Shown: one piece after another, positions 42,109-51,397 of the stretch
Position numbering within the stretch: the stretch's first letter is position 1
How the letters are laid out: every line of letters starts with the position of its first letter
From: Clostridia bacterium
GTDB lineage: Bacteria > Bacillota > Clostridia > UBA1381 > UBA9506
DNA length: 64,000 bases
Direction of reading: 5' to 3'
Assembly (NCBI GenBank): GCA_017549205.1
Contig: JAFYVH010000021.1
Location: forward strand, 1-64,000
Made by a program: the position numbers and the translations under genes
The notes under the pieces: generated by a model
What the model was told of the DNA's origin: nothing
The model's input: the letters and a program-made list of their open reading frames with translations, nothing else
The model's database searches: none

Positions 42109-44895
42109 TTATGCCAGATTTTCAGCGCAACGATGACACAGGGTGGGATGTTCGCTGTTTGCACCAACGGATTCAGAAATCATCCAGCAACGTTCACATT
42201 TTTCGCCGGGTGCTGCCGCAACCTCAATTTTCACGCCGGTTTCGCCCTCTGCCGCGTCCGCGCCTGCATCAGAGATGGCTTTAACATTGGTTTTGGAAAC
42301 AATGAAATAAGTCGTTAAGTTTGCGGCTTCTTTCTCCAGCAGGTCATAAAGAGCACCCTCGGCATAAAGGGTTACCTCTGCGCCCAGAGAATGACCGATT
42401 ACCTTAGCGTTTCTTGCTGCTTCCAAAGCCTTTGCAACATCGCTGCGAACAGCTAAAATGGAATCCCACTTGGCTTCCAGCGCTTCATCACGAAGAGAAG
42501 CATCGGGGGTGGGCATATCATTTAAAATAACAAATTCTTTGTTATCCTTTGCGCTATGGGGCATGAAGGACCAGATTTCTTCACAGGTAAAGGCCAGAAT
42601 GGGTGTGAGCAAGCGCACCAAGCTATCCAAAATGCGATACATAACGGTTTGTGCACTGCGACGAGCCACGCTGTCGGCCTTTTCGGTGTAAAGTCTGTCT
42701 TTAATAACATCCAAATAGAAGTTACTCATGTCTACAACACAGAAATTGTGAATGGTGTGGAAAACACTGTGGAACTCATAGCTGCGATAGGCTGCCAGAG
42801 TTTTTTCAATCACTTTGTCCAGACGGCTCATAGCAAAGCGGTCGATTTCGGGCATGTCGCAAACGGTTACGCTGTCGCGGTCCGGCTCAAAGTCATGAAT
42901 GTTACCCAAAATGTAACGAGCGGTGTTTCTGATTTTGCGATAAGCTTCAGAAAGCTGTTTTAAAATGTTTTCTGAAATGTGCATATCGGTTTTATAATCG
43001 GCAGATGCCACCCACAAACGAAGGACATCGGCGCCGAATTGCTTGATAATATCCTGGGGACTCATGCCGTTACCTTTGGATTTTGACATTTTGGCACCGG
43101 ATTCGTCCACAATCATGCCGTGGGTGATAACGGCTTTATAAGGTGCTTCACCACGAGCAGCAATGGCTGTTAACAGTGAGGACTGGAACCAGCCGCGATA
43201 TTGGTCGTTACCCTCTAAATAGAGGTCGGCGGGGAACTTAAGACCCTCTTTAACCTCTAAAACAGCGGTGTGGCTGGAGCCGGAATCGAACCAAACATCC
43301 ATGATGTCGGTTTCTTTGGTAAAGTGATTGTGTCCGCAAGCGGGGCAAACTGTTCCGGCGGGCAAAATCTCTTCTGCCGGCAGTTCATACCAGGCGTTTG
43401 AGCCTTTTTCGCCAAAGACTTTGGATACCGCCTTGATGGTTTCGGCATTAATCAGCTCTTTGCCACATTCTGCACAATAGAAAATGGGAATGGGAACGCC
43501 CCAGGTACGCTGACGGGAAATGCACCAGTCGCTTCTGTCCTGCACCATGCCGGTGATTCTGTCTTCACCCCATTTGGGCAGCCAGGTTACATCTTGAATC
43601 GCCTTAACGGCATCATCTTTGATGGCATCAACCGAGGCAAACCATTGCTCTGCCGCACGGTAAACGATGGCATCGTGACAGCGCCAGCAATGAGGATATT
43701 GGTGAATGATTTCTTCAACGGCAAAGAGAGCACCCAGCTCTGTTAATTTATCAATGATTTTGCTGTTTGATTTTTCATAGTAAAGACCTGCAAACTCACC
43801 GGCCAGCTCATTTAAATAACCCTTTTCGTCAACGGGCACGATGATGGGAATGTCTTTATACTGCTGGCAGGCAATATAGTCTTCAAGACCGTGACCGGGC
43901 GCTGTGTGAACGCAACCGGTACCGGCATCCAGTGTGACATGGTCGCCTAAGATGACCACAGACTCGCGGTCAATAAAGGGATGAGCGCAACGGATTAATT
44001 CAAATTCAGAACCCTGATAGGAACGAACAGTGGAATAGCTTGCATGGCCGCCGGCTTTCATAACATTATCAACCAGCTCATCGGCAATAATGTAATATTC
44101 ACCGTCAGCTTCAACCAGATTATAGGTGAAGCGGCTGTTTAATGCGATGGCAACATTGCCGGGCAGGGTCCATGTAGTTGTTGTCCAAATCAAGAAGTTA
44201 ATTTTTTCTTTGGGGATGCCGCAATCGGCAAACACACCGTTATCTTCAGAAACGGCAAATTTTACATAAATGGAATTTGTTTTATCTTCCTGATATTCAA
44301 TTTCGGCTTCAGCCAGAGCGGTTTCGCAATCGGGGCACCAATAAATCGGCTTTAAACCCTTGTAAATATAGCCTTTTTCTGCCATTTTGCCAAAGATTTC
44401 GATTTGCTTGGCTTCAAACTTGGGGTCTAAGGTGAGGTATGGGTCTTCCCACTTACCCAGGGCGCCAAGGCGCTTTAAGGAGCCCATTTGCAAATTGACA
44501 TATTTCATGGCAAAGTCGCGGCACAGGTTGCGGAAAGAAACCGTGTCAACCTCGTGGCGGTTAATGCCCAGGCTTGCAATGGCCTGTCGCTCAATGGGCA
44601 GACCATGAGTATCCCAGCCATGAATGTAGGGAGCCTTAAAACCATCCATGTTTTTAAAGCGGGTGATGATATCTTTTAAAGTTTTGTTTAAAGCATGACC
44701 CATGTGCATATCGCCATTGGCATAAGGCGGGCCGTCATGCAGAATAAAGAGAGGCTTACCCTCGTTTTTCTCCATGAGCTTATTATACATTGCGTCTTCT
44801 TCCTGCCGTTTTAAAGTTTCCGGCTCACGCTGAGGCAGATTGCCTCGCATGGGGAATTCGGTTGCGGGCAGGTTAAGAGTCTGACTGTAATCCAT
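42109..44895 (-). CDS. ileS: Isoleucyl-tRNA synthetase
   Basis: The 928-residue class I enzyme charges tRNA-Ile. The HIGH motif variant is HMGH in GPPYANGDMHMGHA, KMSKSKGN is the second motif, and a C-terminal zinc finger (CERCW...CHRC) is present. I prefer the ATG at 44895 (MDYSQTLNLP), because AAAGG abuts the ATG at 44907 with no spacing but is about 12 bases from this one. There is no T-box upstream; the gene follows divIVA by about 33 bases. Confidence 0.96.
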   Translation of the reverse strand: MDYSQTLNLPATEFPMRGNLPQREPETLKRQEEDAMYNKLMEKNEGKPLFILHDGPPYANGDMHMGHALNKTLKDIITRFKNMDGFKAPYIHGWDTHGLPIERQAIASLGINRHEVDTVSFRNLCRDFAMKYVNLQMGSLKRLGALGKWEDPYLTLDPKFEAKQIEIFGKMAEKGYIYKGLKPIYWCPDCETALAEAEIEYQEDKTNSIYVKFAVSEDNGVFADCGIPKEKINFLIWTTTTWTLPGNVAIALNSRFTYNLVEADGEYYIIADELVDNVMKAGGHASYSTVRSYQGSEFELIRCAHPFIDRESVVILGDHVTLDAGTGCVHTAPGHGLEDYIACQQYKDIPIIVPVDEKGYLNELAGEFAGLYYEKSNSKIIDKLTELGALFAVEEIIHQYPHCWRCHDAIVYRAAEQWFASVDAIKDDAVKAIQDVTWLPKWGEDRITGMVQDRSDWCISRQRTWGVPIPIFYCAECGKELINAETIKAVSKVFGEKGSNAWYELPAEEILPAGTVCPACGHNHFTKETDIMDVWFDSGSSHTAVLEVKEGLKFPADLYLEGNDQYRGWFQSSLLTAIAARGEAPYKAVITHGMIVDESGAKMSKSKGNGMSPQDIIKQFGADVLRLWVASADYKTDMHISENILKQLSEAYRKIRNTARYILGNIHDFEPDRDSVTVCDMPEIDRFAMSRLDKVIEKTLAAYRSYEFHSVFHTIHNFCVVDMSNFYLDVIKDRLYTEKADSVARRSAQTVMYRILDSLVRLLTPILAFTCEEIWSFMPHSAKDNKEFVILNDMPTPDASLRDEALEAKWDSILAVRSDVAKALEAARNAKVIGHSLGAEVTLYAEGALYDLLEKEAANLTTYFIVSKTNVKAISDAGADAAEGETGVKIEVAAAPGEKCERCWMISESVGANSEHPTLCHRCAENLA

Positions 44896-44928
44896 TGCTT
44901 GTTTCATCCTTTCTGGGCTGTGAATCTG

Positions 44929-45807
44929 TTAGATGCTGTCATCTGAAAAAACATCAAATGACTGTAAATTGCTTAAATCAATTTCAGAAATGTCTGATTT
45001 TGAATCTTTGGAGATGGTTTCTTTTATGACTGAAAAGCCCGCTTCTTCCTCTTCGGCAGGCTCGTCTGCCTCTTTGGGCTCTTCTTTTATCACTGCACTT
45101 TGCTGCTCTTCTTTTTTCTTGCGCAAAAGCTCTTCAACCACGGGATTTAATTTTCTTTCGCTTTGAAATCCCGCCGGTGCGGATTTTATAACCTGCACAG
45201 GCTTTGGCTCTTCTTCTTTTGGTGTAGCTAGTGGCAGCGTGTAGACATTTGTATCTTCACAGTTTACTTCTTGTTCTGAAGCGGCTGTTTCTGCCGGTTT
45301 TTCTTCCTTCTCCGGCACGGGCTCTGCCACAAGTTCTGCCTTAAAGGGCTTTGATGCTGCGGTTTGTTCCGGCAGTTCGCTAAGCAGCTGGCTGTATGTA
45401 GATAAAAGCGCGCTCATCTTGGCTTTAAACCCGTTCATCTCCTGCTGCATGGATAAATAGGTTTTTTCTAAATTGCTGATGGCACGGTTTGCCTTGTCAA
45501 TGGCTTCTGCCGCGCGGCGCTCTGCATCCTTTATAATGGTTTCGGAACGCTCATAGGCGTTCTGCTTAATGTCCTCTGCTGTGCGCTGTGCCACCAAAAT
45601 GGCATTTTGCATGGTTTCTTCCATACCTTTATAGTTAGTGATGGCATCATTAAGCAGGGCATTTTTTTCTTTTAAATCGCCGTTATCGCGGTAAAGCTTT
45701 TCATAATCGACCACTAAAGCTTTCATAAACTCTTCCACTTCATAAATGTCGTAGCCGCGAAAAGCCTTGGTAAATTCTTTGTTTTCAATATCAACAGGCG
45801 TAAGCAT
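44929..45807 (-). CDS. divIVA: DivIVA-domain protein
   Basis: The 292-residue coiled-coil protein starts with the DivIVA membrane-binding region (LTPVDIENKEFTKAFRGYDI, then VEEFM), continues with coiled coil to about residue 150, and ends in a long acidic, Pro/Glu-rich tail (about 160-292). DivIVA marks curved membranes at poles and septa. The tail is longer than in Bacillus. The ATG at 45807 follows AAGGGAAGAG; the upstream frame overlaps ylmH and is not needed. Confidence 0.9.
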   Translation of the reverse strand: MLTPVDIENKEFTKAFRGYDIYEVEEFMKALVVDYEKLYRDNGDLKEKNALLNDAITNYKGMEETMQNAILVAQRTAEDIKQNAYERSETIIKDAERRAAEAIDKANRAISNLEKTYLSMQQEMNGFKAKMSALLSTYSQLLSELPEQTAASKPFKAELVAEPVPEKEEKPAETAASEQEVNCEDTNVYTLPLATPKEEEPKPVQVIKSAPAGFQSERKLNPVVEELLRKKKEEQQSAVIKEEPKEADEPAEEEEAGFSVIKETISKDSKSDISEIDLSNLQSFDVFSDDSI

Positions 45808-45824
45808 ATTGGCTCTTCCCTTCA

Positions 45825-46568
45825 TTAAATATATTTTTTTAATTGAATTCTGGTTCTTCCTTTTTTGGTTTCGCCACCGATTTCTAAAATCTCGGCACGA
45901 CCAAACTTGCGGACGCTCAAAGTGTCGCCGGCAGATAAAAGCACCGAACCCTTTGTGGTTACTTTGTGGTTAACGCTAACCATTTCCCGCTTTAAAAGCT
46001 CTTCGGCACCGGAGCGGGACACGCCGGTTAAAAGACCCAAAACGCAGTCAAGCCGCAAAGATGCCACCGTTCCGCCCACAGCCGTCCAAGCCTTAGGCAA
46101 AACCGCAAGGCTCCCAAAAGGCACCTGGGTTACGCTGACATGCGCCCTGCCTACACGGGTTAAATTCAGGCAAATGTAATCGCAGATTGAATCGCAAGCA
46201 AACAAAACCGGACCCGCCTCTTCCATGGCCACATCACCAATTTGATTGCGCTCCAAGCCCAGACCCATAACAGAGCCTAAAACCGTGCGGTGACCAAGGT
46301 CTTCTTTTGAACGAATGCGAAGAGCGCGCAAGGGAAAATCTTGGATGTCCGGCTCCATATAGTCCGGAAAAAAACCAATCATTTGCCGCTCTGCTTCTTC
46401 ATATCCGCCCCAAAACATGTAAGGCACTGCCGGATGCAGTTTTTGCTTGCATATCATAATTTCGCCGGGGTCTAAAAAACGGCTAAAGCACGGCTTGTGG
46501 CCGCGCTCAGCTCGTTGCTCTAAGTCCGAAAGTCGGGCCAGAAGCAGTTTTTCTTCCGCCTGTTCCAT
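45825..46568 (-). CDS. ylmH: YlmH RNA-binding protein (S4 domain)
   Basis: The 247-residue protein has the YlmH N-terminal region (FSRFLDPGEIMICKQ, FWGGYEEAERQMIGFFPDY) and a C-terminal S4 domain (about 175-235, LDCVLGLLTGVSRSGAEELLKREMVSVN). YlmH binds RNA or ribosomes and acts in ribosome quality control; the gene is classically between sepF and divIVA, as here. It starts 2 bases after the sepF stop. Confidence 0.93.
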   Translation of the reverse strand: MEQAEEKLLLARLSDLEQRAERGHKPCFSRFLDPGEIMICKQKLHPAVPYMFWGGYEEAERQMIGFFPDYMEPDIQDFPLRALRIRSKEDLGHRTVLGSVMGLGLERNQIGDVAMEEAGPVLFACDSICDYICLNLTRVGRAHVSVTQVPFGSLAVLPKAWTAVGGTVASLRLDCVLGLLTGVSRSGAEELLKREMVSVNHKVTTKGSVLLSAGDTLSVRKFGRAEILEIGGETKKGRTRIQLKKYI

Positions 46569-46570
46569 GC

Positions 46571-46999
46571 TTAATATGCAAAGGGAAAGCCTTTTGTCAG
46601 CTCGTCTTTAAAGTCACCCATAATGCCTACTGTGTAGGGTGCAATTAAAAAGATGCCGTTTGCAACTTTTTGAATGTTACCGTCTACACCGTAAACTGCG
46701 CCGGAGAGAAAATCAACAACGCGACGGGAAACATCTTTATCCAGCTTTTCAAGATTAATGACAACCGGCTTTTTCGCCTTTAAGTGATCAGCAATGTCAC
46801 GGGCGTCTTCAAAGCTTGTCAGTTGAATAACAACAACCTTCAGCTGAGTGGAGGTGTGAATGTTAACAACCTTGCCCCGCTTGCCTGCAGGAATAACCGG
46901 TTCTTCCGGCTCTTGCTGAGGGCTGGTTAAAAATTCTTCTTCCTCGTCAATCTCGTCTGAAAGTCCAATCCATTTGAGCATTTTGTTCATGGGTCCCAT
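46571..46999 (-). CDS. sepF: Cell division protein SepF
   Basis: The 142-residue FtsZ-associated protein has an N-terminal membrane-binding helix (MNKMLKWIGLSDE), an acidic linker, and the C-terminal domain with SFEDARDIADHLKAKKPVVI, DFLSGAVYGVDGNIQKV and IFLIAPYTV. It anchors FtsZ bundles to the membrane. GAGGAAAAC precedes the start. Confidence 0.95.
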   Translation of the reverse strand: MGPMNKMLKWIGLSDEIDEEEEFLTSPQQEPEEPVIPAGKRGKVVNIHTSTQLKVVVIQLTSFEDARDIADHLKAKKPVVINLEKLDKDVSRRVVDFLSGAVYGVDGNIQKVANGIFLIAPYTVGIMGDFKDELTKGFPFAY

Positions 47000-47057
47000 T
47001 TTGTTTTCCTCCTATACTTTTCTTTTCAATGGTTTATAATTTTAAAAGCCCCGTGGC

Positions 47058-47735
47058 TTATTTAAACAAAGCTGTGCCCACGCGAACCAGCGTGGCGCCT
47101 TCTTTAATGGCATCCTCAAAATCGCCGCTCATGCCCATGGAAAGCTGTTTCATGGAAACGCCGGCAAATTTTTCGGCATCAATTTTTTCTGAAAGTGTTT
47201 TAAGTGCAGCAAAAATCCGGCGATTTTCATCGGTTCCCACACCTATGGGCGCCATGGTCATAAGACCCTGAACCGAAACACCTTTCAGCTCGGACACCGC
47301 CTCCAGCAGCCGTTTTGCCTCGTCGGCAGTTGCCCCCGATTTGCTCTCTTCGCCCGAGATGTTAAACTGCATTAAAATATTTTGACAAACCCCTAACGAC
47401 AGGGCTTTTTTGCTGATTTCTTCTGCCAGGTGCAAAGTGTCTACCGAATGAATCAGCCCCACCTTGCCCACGATGTATTTCACCTTGTTGGTTTGCAGGT
47501 GACCGATTAAGTGCCAATGGGGCACATCGCCCATCTCGGCATATTTATCCAAAAACACCTGAACTCTGTTTTCGCCCAGGTGGTGAACACCGGCTGAATA
47601 AACCTCTTGTGCCTGGGGAACGCCCACCGTTTTGGTCACAGCAACCAAGGTGACATCCTCCGGCTTTCGCCCGGCTGAAAGGGCGGCTTTTGCAATTCTG
47701 TTTTGAGTGGTTTCTACATTTGATGCAATACTCAT
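47058..47735 (-). CDS. YggS/YlmE-family PLP-binding protein
   Basis: The 225-residue alanine-racemase-fold protein binds PLP through the lysine in VAVTKTV (about residue 33) and takes part in vitamin B6 and amino-acid homeostasis without known catalysis. Other family marks are LGENRVQ, HWHLIGHLQTNK, FNISGEESKSG and SMGMSGDFEDAI. It overlaps the preceding gene by 4 bases and lies before sepF, the usual ylmE-ylmF order. Confidence 0.94.
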   Translation of the reverse strand: MSIASNVETTQNRIAKAALSAGRKPEDVTLVAVTKTVGVPQAQEVYSAGVHHLGENRVQVFLDKYAEMGDVPHWHLIGHLQTNKVKYIVGKVGLIHSVDTLHLAEEISKKALSLGVCQNILMQFNISGEESKSGATADEAKRLLEAVSELKGVSVQGLMTMAPIGVGTDENRRIFAALKTLSEKIDAEKFAGVSMKQLSMGMSGDFEDAIKEGATLVRVGTALFK

Positions 47736-48937
47736 CGAAGGAGTTTCCCCTCCTCATAACTATCGGCTCGGACAACCACCTCGTCGTAAAGGCGCAGAGG
47801 CGTTTGTTCGTCCTTTGATGCTACAATGACAACCTCTTCTGTGTTATATAAAATTTCTACCGGAATAAACTTAAGCATGTTTTCGCGACGAACATAAACC
47901 CCTGTTACATCGTCTTTGGTGCGCAGGCTTTCAACGCTCACCCGATAGCCCTCATGGCGACCTTTTACAAATTCAAGATTGACAAGTCTGCGTTTTAAAA
48001 GGCTTTCTAAATATCGGTTGCCTTCAACAATCACCGTTTTTTGCCCCTCTTCTTCTGGAGAGATATACAAAATTTTCACCGGCACAATGTCGCCGGATAA
48101 ATCATAAAACCGAAGACCGGCCGTATCATCAATCTTTACTGTTTCAACACTTTCAGCAGGCACATTAATGGCCACAAAATATCGGAAGTTCTGCATGATT
48201 TTGCAGGCCACCTTGTCGCTTTCGCCCTCTTCTTTGGAGTTGCGCGCCAAAAGCTCTGTGACCGCCGAGGGAGTTAGCTCCATCATGTTATAAGGCGTTA
48301 CCACGGTTTCAAGGCCGTCTACCGCCGTGGAAAAAACACCTGCCGTGCGGGCATAAAGCCTTCTGGTCGCGGCGCCGGCCCGCGCCTCAAGGCTTTTCTT
48401 TTTTGCCTTTAGCTCTTCAATCAGATTGCCGGCAGCACCATCACCTGTGATTTGCGCTTTTTTTTCACAAAGCATTTCAATGACAAGTTGGGCTTCACCT
48501 GCGCCAAGCAAATCGCCAGCCATACTTTTTTCAACCAAAACCGCAGTTTGCTCTGTAATTTTTTGTTCCAGACGGGATACATCGTTGCTGAAAGAAAACA
48601 GGTTTGCCTGATTTTTTTCGATCTGCTCGATTTTTTTATTCACTTGTTCCAGTTGGTTTTTTGTTTCGGTATCCACCCGACCAGAATAAACAGCTGCAAC
48701 TTCCTGACCAACCGAAACACGAGCGCCCTCTTGTACCGATGGCTCTAAGGCACCTAAAATGCCGGGGTCTATTACGCTTTCATACTTAACCATGATGCCT
48801 TTAGTGCTGACTACCTCTTCCATACTGACCCGACGCAAAGATTCTGTCTGAATCCGCGGACCCAAGATGGAACGCACAACATACACCAAAACCAAAATGG
48901 CAAAAATCGGTATTAAGATGTTTATTTTACGCTTCAT
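47732..48937 (-). CDS. HlyD-like membrane-fusion protein of the division cluster
   Basis: The 401-residue protein has one N-terminal membrane helix (about 5-25), a beta-barrel/lipoyl-like segment (EPSVQEGARVSVGQEVAAVYSG, about 66-88), a long coiled coil (about 90-200) and a C-terminal beta domain, like periplasmic adaptor proteins. No transporter gene lies beside it. In Clostridia a gene of this type often precedes yggS-sepF; its role may be in the envelope at the division site. It is the first gene of the cluster with its own promoter. Confidence 0.75.
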   Translation of the reverse strand: MKRKINILIPIFAILVLVYVVRSILGPRIQTESLRRVSMEEVVSTKGIMVKYESVIDPGILGALEPSVQEGARVSVGQEVAAVYSGRVDTETKNQLEQVNKKIEQIEKNQANLFSFSNDVSRLEQKITEQTAVLVEKSMAGDLLGAGEAQLVIEMLCEKKAQITGDGAAGNLIEELKAKKKSLEARAGAATRRLYARTAGVFSTAVDGLETVVTPYNMMELTPSAVTELLARNSKEEGESDKVACKIMQNFRYFVAINVPAESVETVKIDDTAGLRFYDLSGDIVPVKILYISPEEEGQKTVIVEGNRYLESLLKRRLVNLEFVKGRHEGYRVSVESLRTKDDVTGVYVRRENMLKFIPVEILYNTEEVVIVASKDEQTPLRLYDEVVVRADSYEEGKLLR

Positions 48938-48997
48938 GGCTTTTGTTCTCCGTTTTCTGTCAGTTGCATATTCTTAAAAAAACCTACAACTATTTTT

Positions 48998-49026
48998 ATT
49001 GTAACACAAAATTCCCGTTTATGCAA
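48998..49026 (-). promoter_or_regulatory. Promoter of the division cluster
   Basis: On the minus strand TTGCAT (49026-49021) and TACAAT (49003-48998) are 17 bp apart, about 60 bases before the HlyD-like gene. Confidence 0.7.
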
Positions 49027-49357
49027 CGGCATATATGAAAAAAAGATGCAAATTTTTTTTGTTTTTTAAAGAGCTTAAAATGAAATTTTGTTTTTGTTTT
49101 ATGGGGCAGAAAAAGGAGAAAGAGCAACAACAAAAGTTATCGCTCTTTTTAGGGGGATTATTATGAAATTGAGAGAAAGCTCTCGCCGGAATTTCTTCCG
49201 ACATTTATAGTATATGCCAAAATTATTGCCTCAATATGAACAATTTTTAAACATTTTTGTAACCCTGTAAACTAACATTTTTTGCTTTTGGTGTAAATTT
49301 CCTAAAGAAATTGAGAAAATAAAGGATGAATTTAACAAAAATTTATCAAAGTTATAC
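49027..49357. other. Gene-free stretch between two divergent operons
   Basis: It holds several small inverted repeats: AAGAGC/GCTCTT (49120-49147, followed by T-run), GAGAG/CTCTC and CGGAA/TTCCG near 49171-49196. A 15-codon frame with a GGGGG site (49163-49210) is too short to call. No RNA family is recognised. Confidence 0.4.
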
Positions 49358-49386
49358 TTGAAACTTTTGCAAAAATCAAATATAAT
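49358..49386 (+). promoter_or_regulatory. Promoter of the glycolytic operon
   Basis: TTGAAA (49358-49363) and TATAAT (49381-49386) are exactly 17 bp apart; the leader to the pgk ATG is only about 30 bases. Confidence 0.8.
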
Positions 49387-49420
49387 AGAAGAGTATATTA
49401 AAATAGAGGGGAAGAGGATT

Positions 49421-50602
49421 ATGTTAAAGACTGTTGAAGACATTAATGTCAAAGGTAAAAAGGTTTTGGTTCGTTGTGATTTTAATGTGCCCATGGATGA
49501 CAATGGCAACATCACAAACGACAACCGTATTGTAGGCGCTCTGCCCACCATTAAATATCTGGTTGCTCAGGGTGCTAAAGTTATTCTTTGCTCACATATG
49601 GGTCGCCCGAAGGGTGAATTTAACATGAAGTTCAGCCTGGCTCCCGTTGCCGCTCGTCTTTCTGACTATTTGGGTCAGACCGTTAAAATGGCAGAAGATG
49701 TGGTTGGCGAAAGCGCACAGGCGCTGACAGCCGGCATGGCTGATGGCGAAGTTGTTTTGCTTGAAAATGTTCGTTTTCATGCAGAAGAAACCAAAAATGT
49801 TCCCGAATTTTCCAAAAAGCTGGCTGATTTGGCCGAGATTTTTGTTAACGATGCATTTGGCACAGCTCACCGTGCACATTCTTCCACCGCCGGTGTTGCA
49901 GACTATCTGCCCGCTGTTGCCGGTTATTTGATTCAAAAAGAAATTGACATCATGGGCGGCGCATTGGAAAATGCACAGCGTCCCTTTGTTGCTATTTTAG
50001 GTGGCGCTAAGGTTAAAGACAAAATCGGCGTTATTAACAACCTGTTAAACAAGGTTGACACCATCATCATCGGCGGCGGCATGGCTTACACCTTCTGCAA
50101 GGCTATGGGCGGCTCCATTGGCGATTCCTTGCTTGATGAAGAGCGCATTGACTATGCTCGTGAGGTTATGGCCCTTGCAAAAGAAAAAGGCGTTAACCTG
50201 ATGATTCCCACCGATAATGTTGCTGCTGACAGCTTCTCTAACGATGCGGCTCAAAAGGTTTGCTCCTCCATGGAGATTCCCGATGGCTGGCAGGGTCTTG
50301 ACATTGGTCCTGAAACAACAAAAGCATTTGCTGATGTTATTAAAAACGCAAAAACTGTTATCTGGAATGGTCCTATGGGCGTTTTCGAATTTGAAAACTT
50401 TGCAAAAGGTACCATCGCAGTAGCCGAAGCAGTAGCCGAAGCTGATGCTGTGACCATCATTGGCGGTGGCGACAGTGCTGCAGCTGTTACAAACCTGGGC
50501 TTTGCTGATAAAATGACACACATCTCCACCGGCGGTGGTGCAAGCCTTGAATTCTTAGAAGGCATTGAGCTTCCCGGTGTGGCTTGCCTCGCTAAAAAAT
50601 AA
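49421..50602 (+). CDS. pgk: Phosphoglycerate kinase
   Basis: The 393-residue enzyme transfers phosphate from 1,3-bisphosphoglycerate to ADP. Motifs are [10 protein letters not shown] (substrate-binding), [18 protein letters not shown], the hinge [12 protein letters not shown], and the nucleotide-site GGGDSAAAV. The ATG at 49421 follows GAGGGGAAGAGG; the open frame upstream contains the promoter. It is the first gene of pgk-tpiA-gpmI-eno; gapA is not beside it. Confidence 0.98.
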   Translation: MLKTVEDINVKGKKVLVRCDFNVPMDDNGNITNDNRIVGALPTIKYLVAQGAKVILCSHMGRPKGEFNMKFSLAPVAARLSDYLGQTVKMAEDVVGESAQALTAGMADGEVVLLENVRFHAEETKNVPEFSKKLADLAEIFVNDAFGTAHRAHSSTAGVADYLPAVAGYLIQKEIDIMGGALENAQRPFVAILGGAKVKDKIGVINNLLNKVDTIIIGGGMAYTFCKAMGGSIGDSLLDEERIDYAREVMALAKEKGVNLMIPTDNVAADSFSNDAAQKVCSSMEIPDGWQGLDIGPETTKAFADVIKNAKTVIWNGPMGVFEFENFAKGTIAVAEAVAEADAVTIIGGGDSAAAVTNLGFADKMTHISTGGGASLEFLEGIELPGVACLAKK

Positions 50603-50635
50603 AACCTATACAGTTTGAGAAAGGATTGTTGGAAT

Positions 50636-51382
50636 ATGAGACAGATTGTTGCCGCAGGTAACTGGAAAATGAACAAAACCCCTTCCGAAGCCGTTGCTTT
50701 GGTGAAGGAGTTGGCGCCTCTTGTTAAAGACGCTAAAAACAAGGTTATTGTTTGCCCCACCGCTGTTTGCTTGCCCGCTGTTGTTGAAGCAGCTAAAGGC
50801 ACAAACATTTTGGTTGGTGCACAGAATATGTATTTTGAAGATAAGGGTGCTTTCACCGGCGAAATCAGCGCTGACATGCTTTTAGACATCGGTGTTACCC
50901 ATGTTATCCTGGGTCACAGCGAGCGTCGTCAGTATTTTGCTGAAACCGATGAAACCGTGAACAAAAAAGTTTTAAAAGCTTTAGAAAAAGGTCTTTGCCC
51001 CATCATTTGCGTTGGCGAAAGCTTAGAACAGCGTGAACAGGGCATCACCGCTGACCTGGTTCGCATGCAGGTTAAAATTGCGCTGCAAAACGTTCCTGCA
51101 GAGCAGGCAAAAACCCTGATTATTGCTTATGAACCCATCTGGGCCATTGGCACAGGCAAAACCGCAACAACCGAGCAGGCTGAAGAAGTTTGCAAAACCA
51201 TTCGTGATTGCATCGCCGAAGTTTATAACAGCGACGTGGCAGAAAGCGTTATCATTCTGTATGGCGGCAGCGTGAATGCCGGCAACAGCGCTGAGCTTTT
51301 TGCACAGGCAAACATTGATGGCGGTTTGGTTGGCGGCGCCAGCTTAAAAGCTGCTGACTTTTCTGTGATTGCCAATTCTTAA
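50636..51382 (+). CDS. tpiA: Triosephosphate isomerase
   Basis: The 248-residue barrel interconverts dihydroxyacetone phosphate and glyceraldehyde 3-phosphate. GNWKMNK (catalytic Lys), [10 protein letters not shown] (His) and [15 protein letters not shown] (Glu and loop 6) are all present. The ATG at 50636 gives the standard N-terminus [17 protein letters not shown] lies upstream. It follows pgk by 33 bases. Confidence 0.98.
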   Translation: MRQIVAAGNWKMNKTPSEAVALVKELAPLVKDAKNKVIVCPTAVCLPAVVEAAKGTNILVGAQNMYFEDKGAFTGEISADMLLDIGVTHVILGHSERRQYFAETDETVNKKVLKALEKGLCPIICVGESLEQREQGITADLVRMQVKIALQNVPAEQAKTLIIAYEPIWAIGTGKTATTEQAEEVCKTIRDCIAEVYNSDVAESVIILYGGSVNAGNSAELFAQANIDGGLVGGASLKAADFSVIANS

Positions 51383-51397
51383 TCAGGAGAAAGAATC

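Noticed and set aside
44896-44928. T-box or other riboswitch before ileS, and likewise before serS and purL
   Set aside because: The gaps are far too short for a T-box or purine riboswitch; these genes lie inside longer transcripts.
49163-49210. 15-codon frame with a GGGGG site upstream of the glycolytic promoter
   Set aside because: Too short to separate from chance; no run of regulatory codons or terminator pair was found that would make it a leader peptide.
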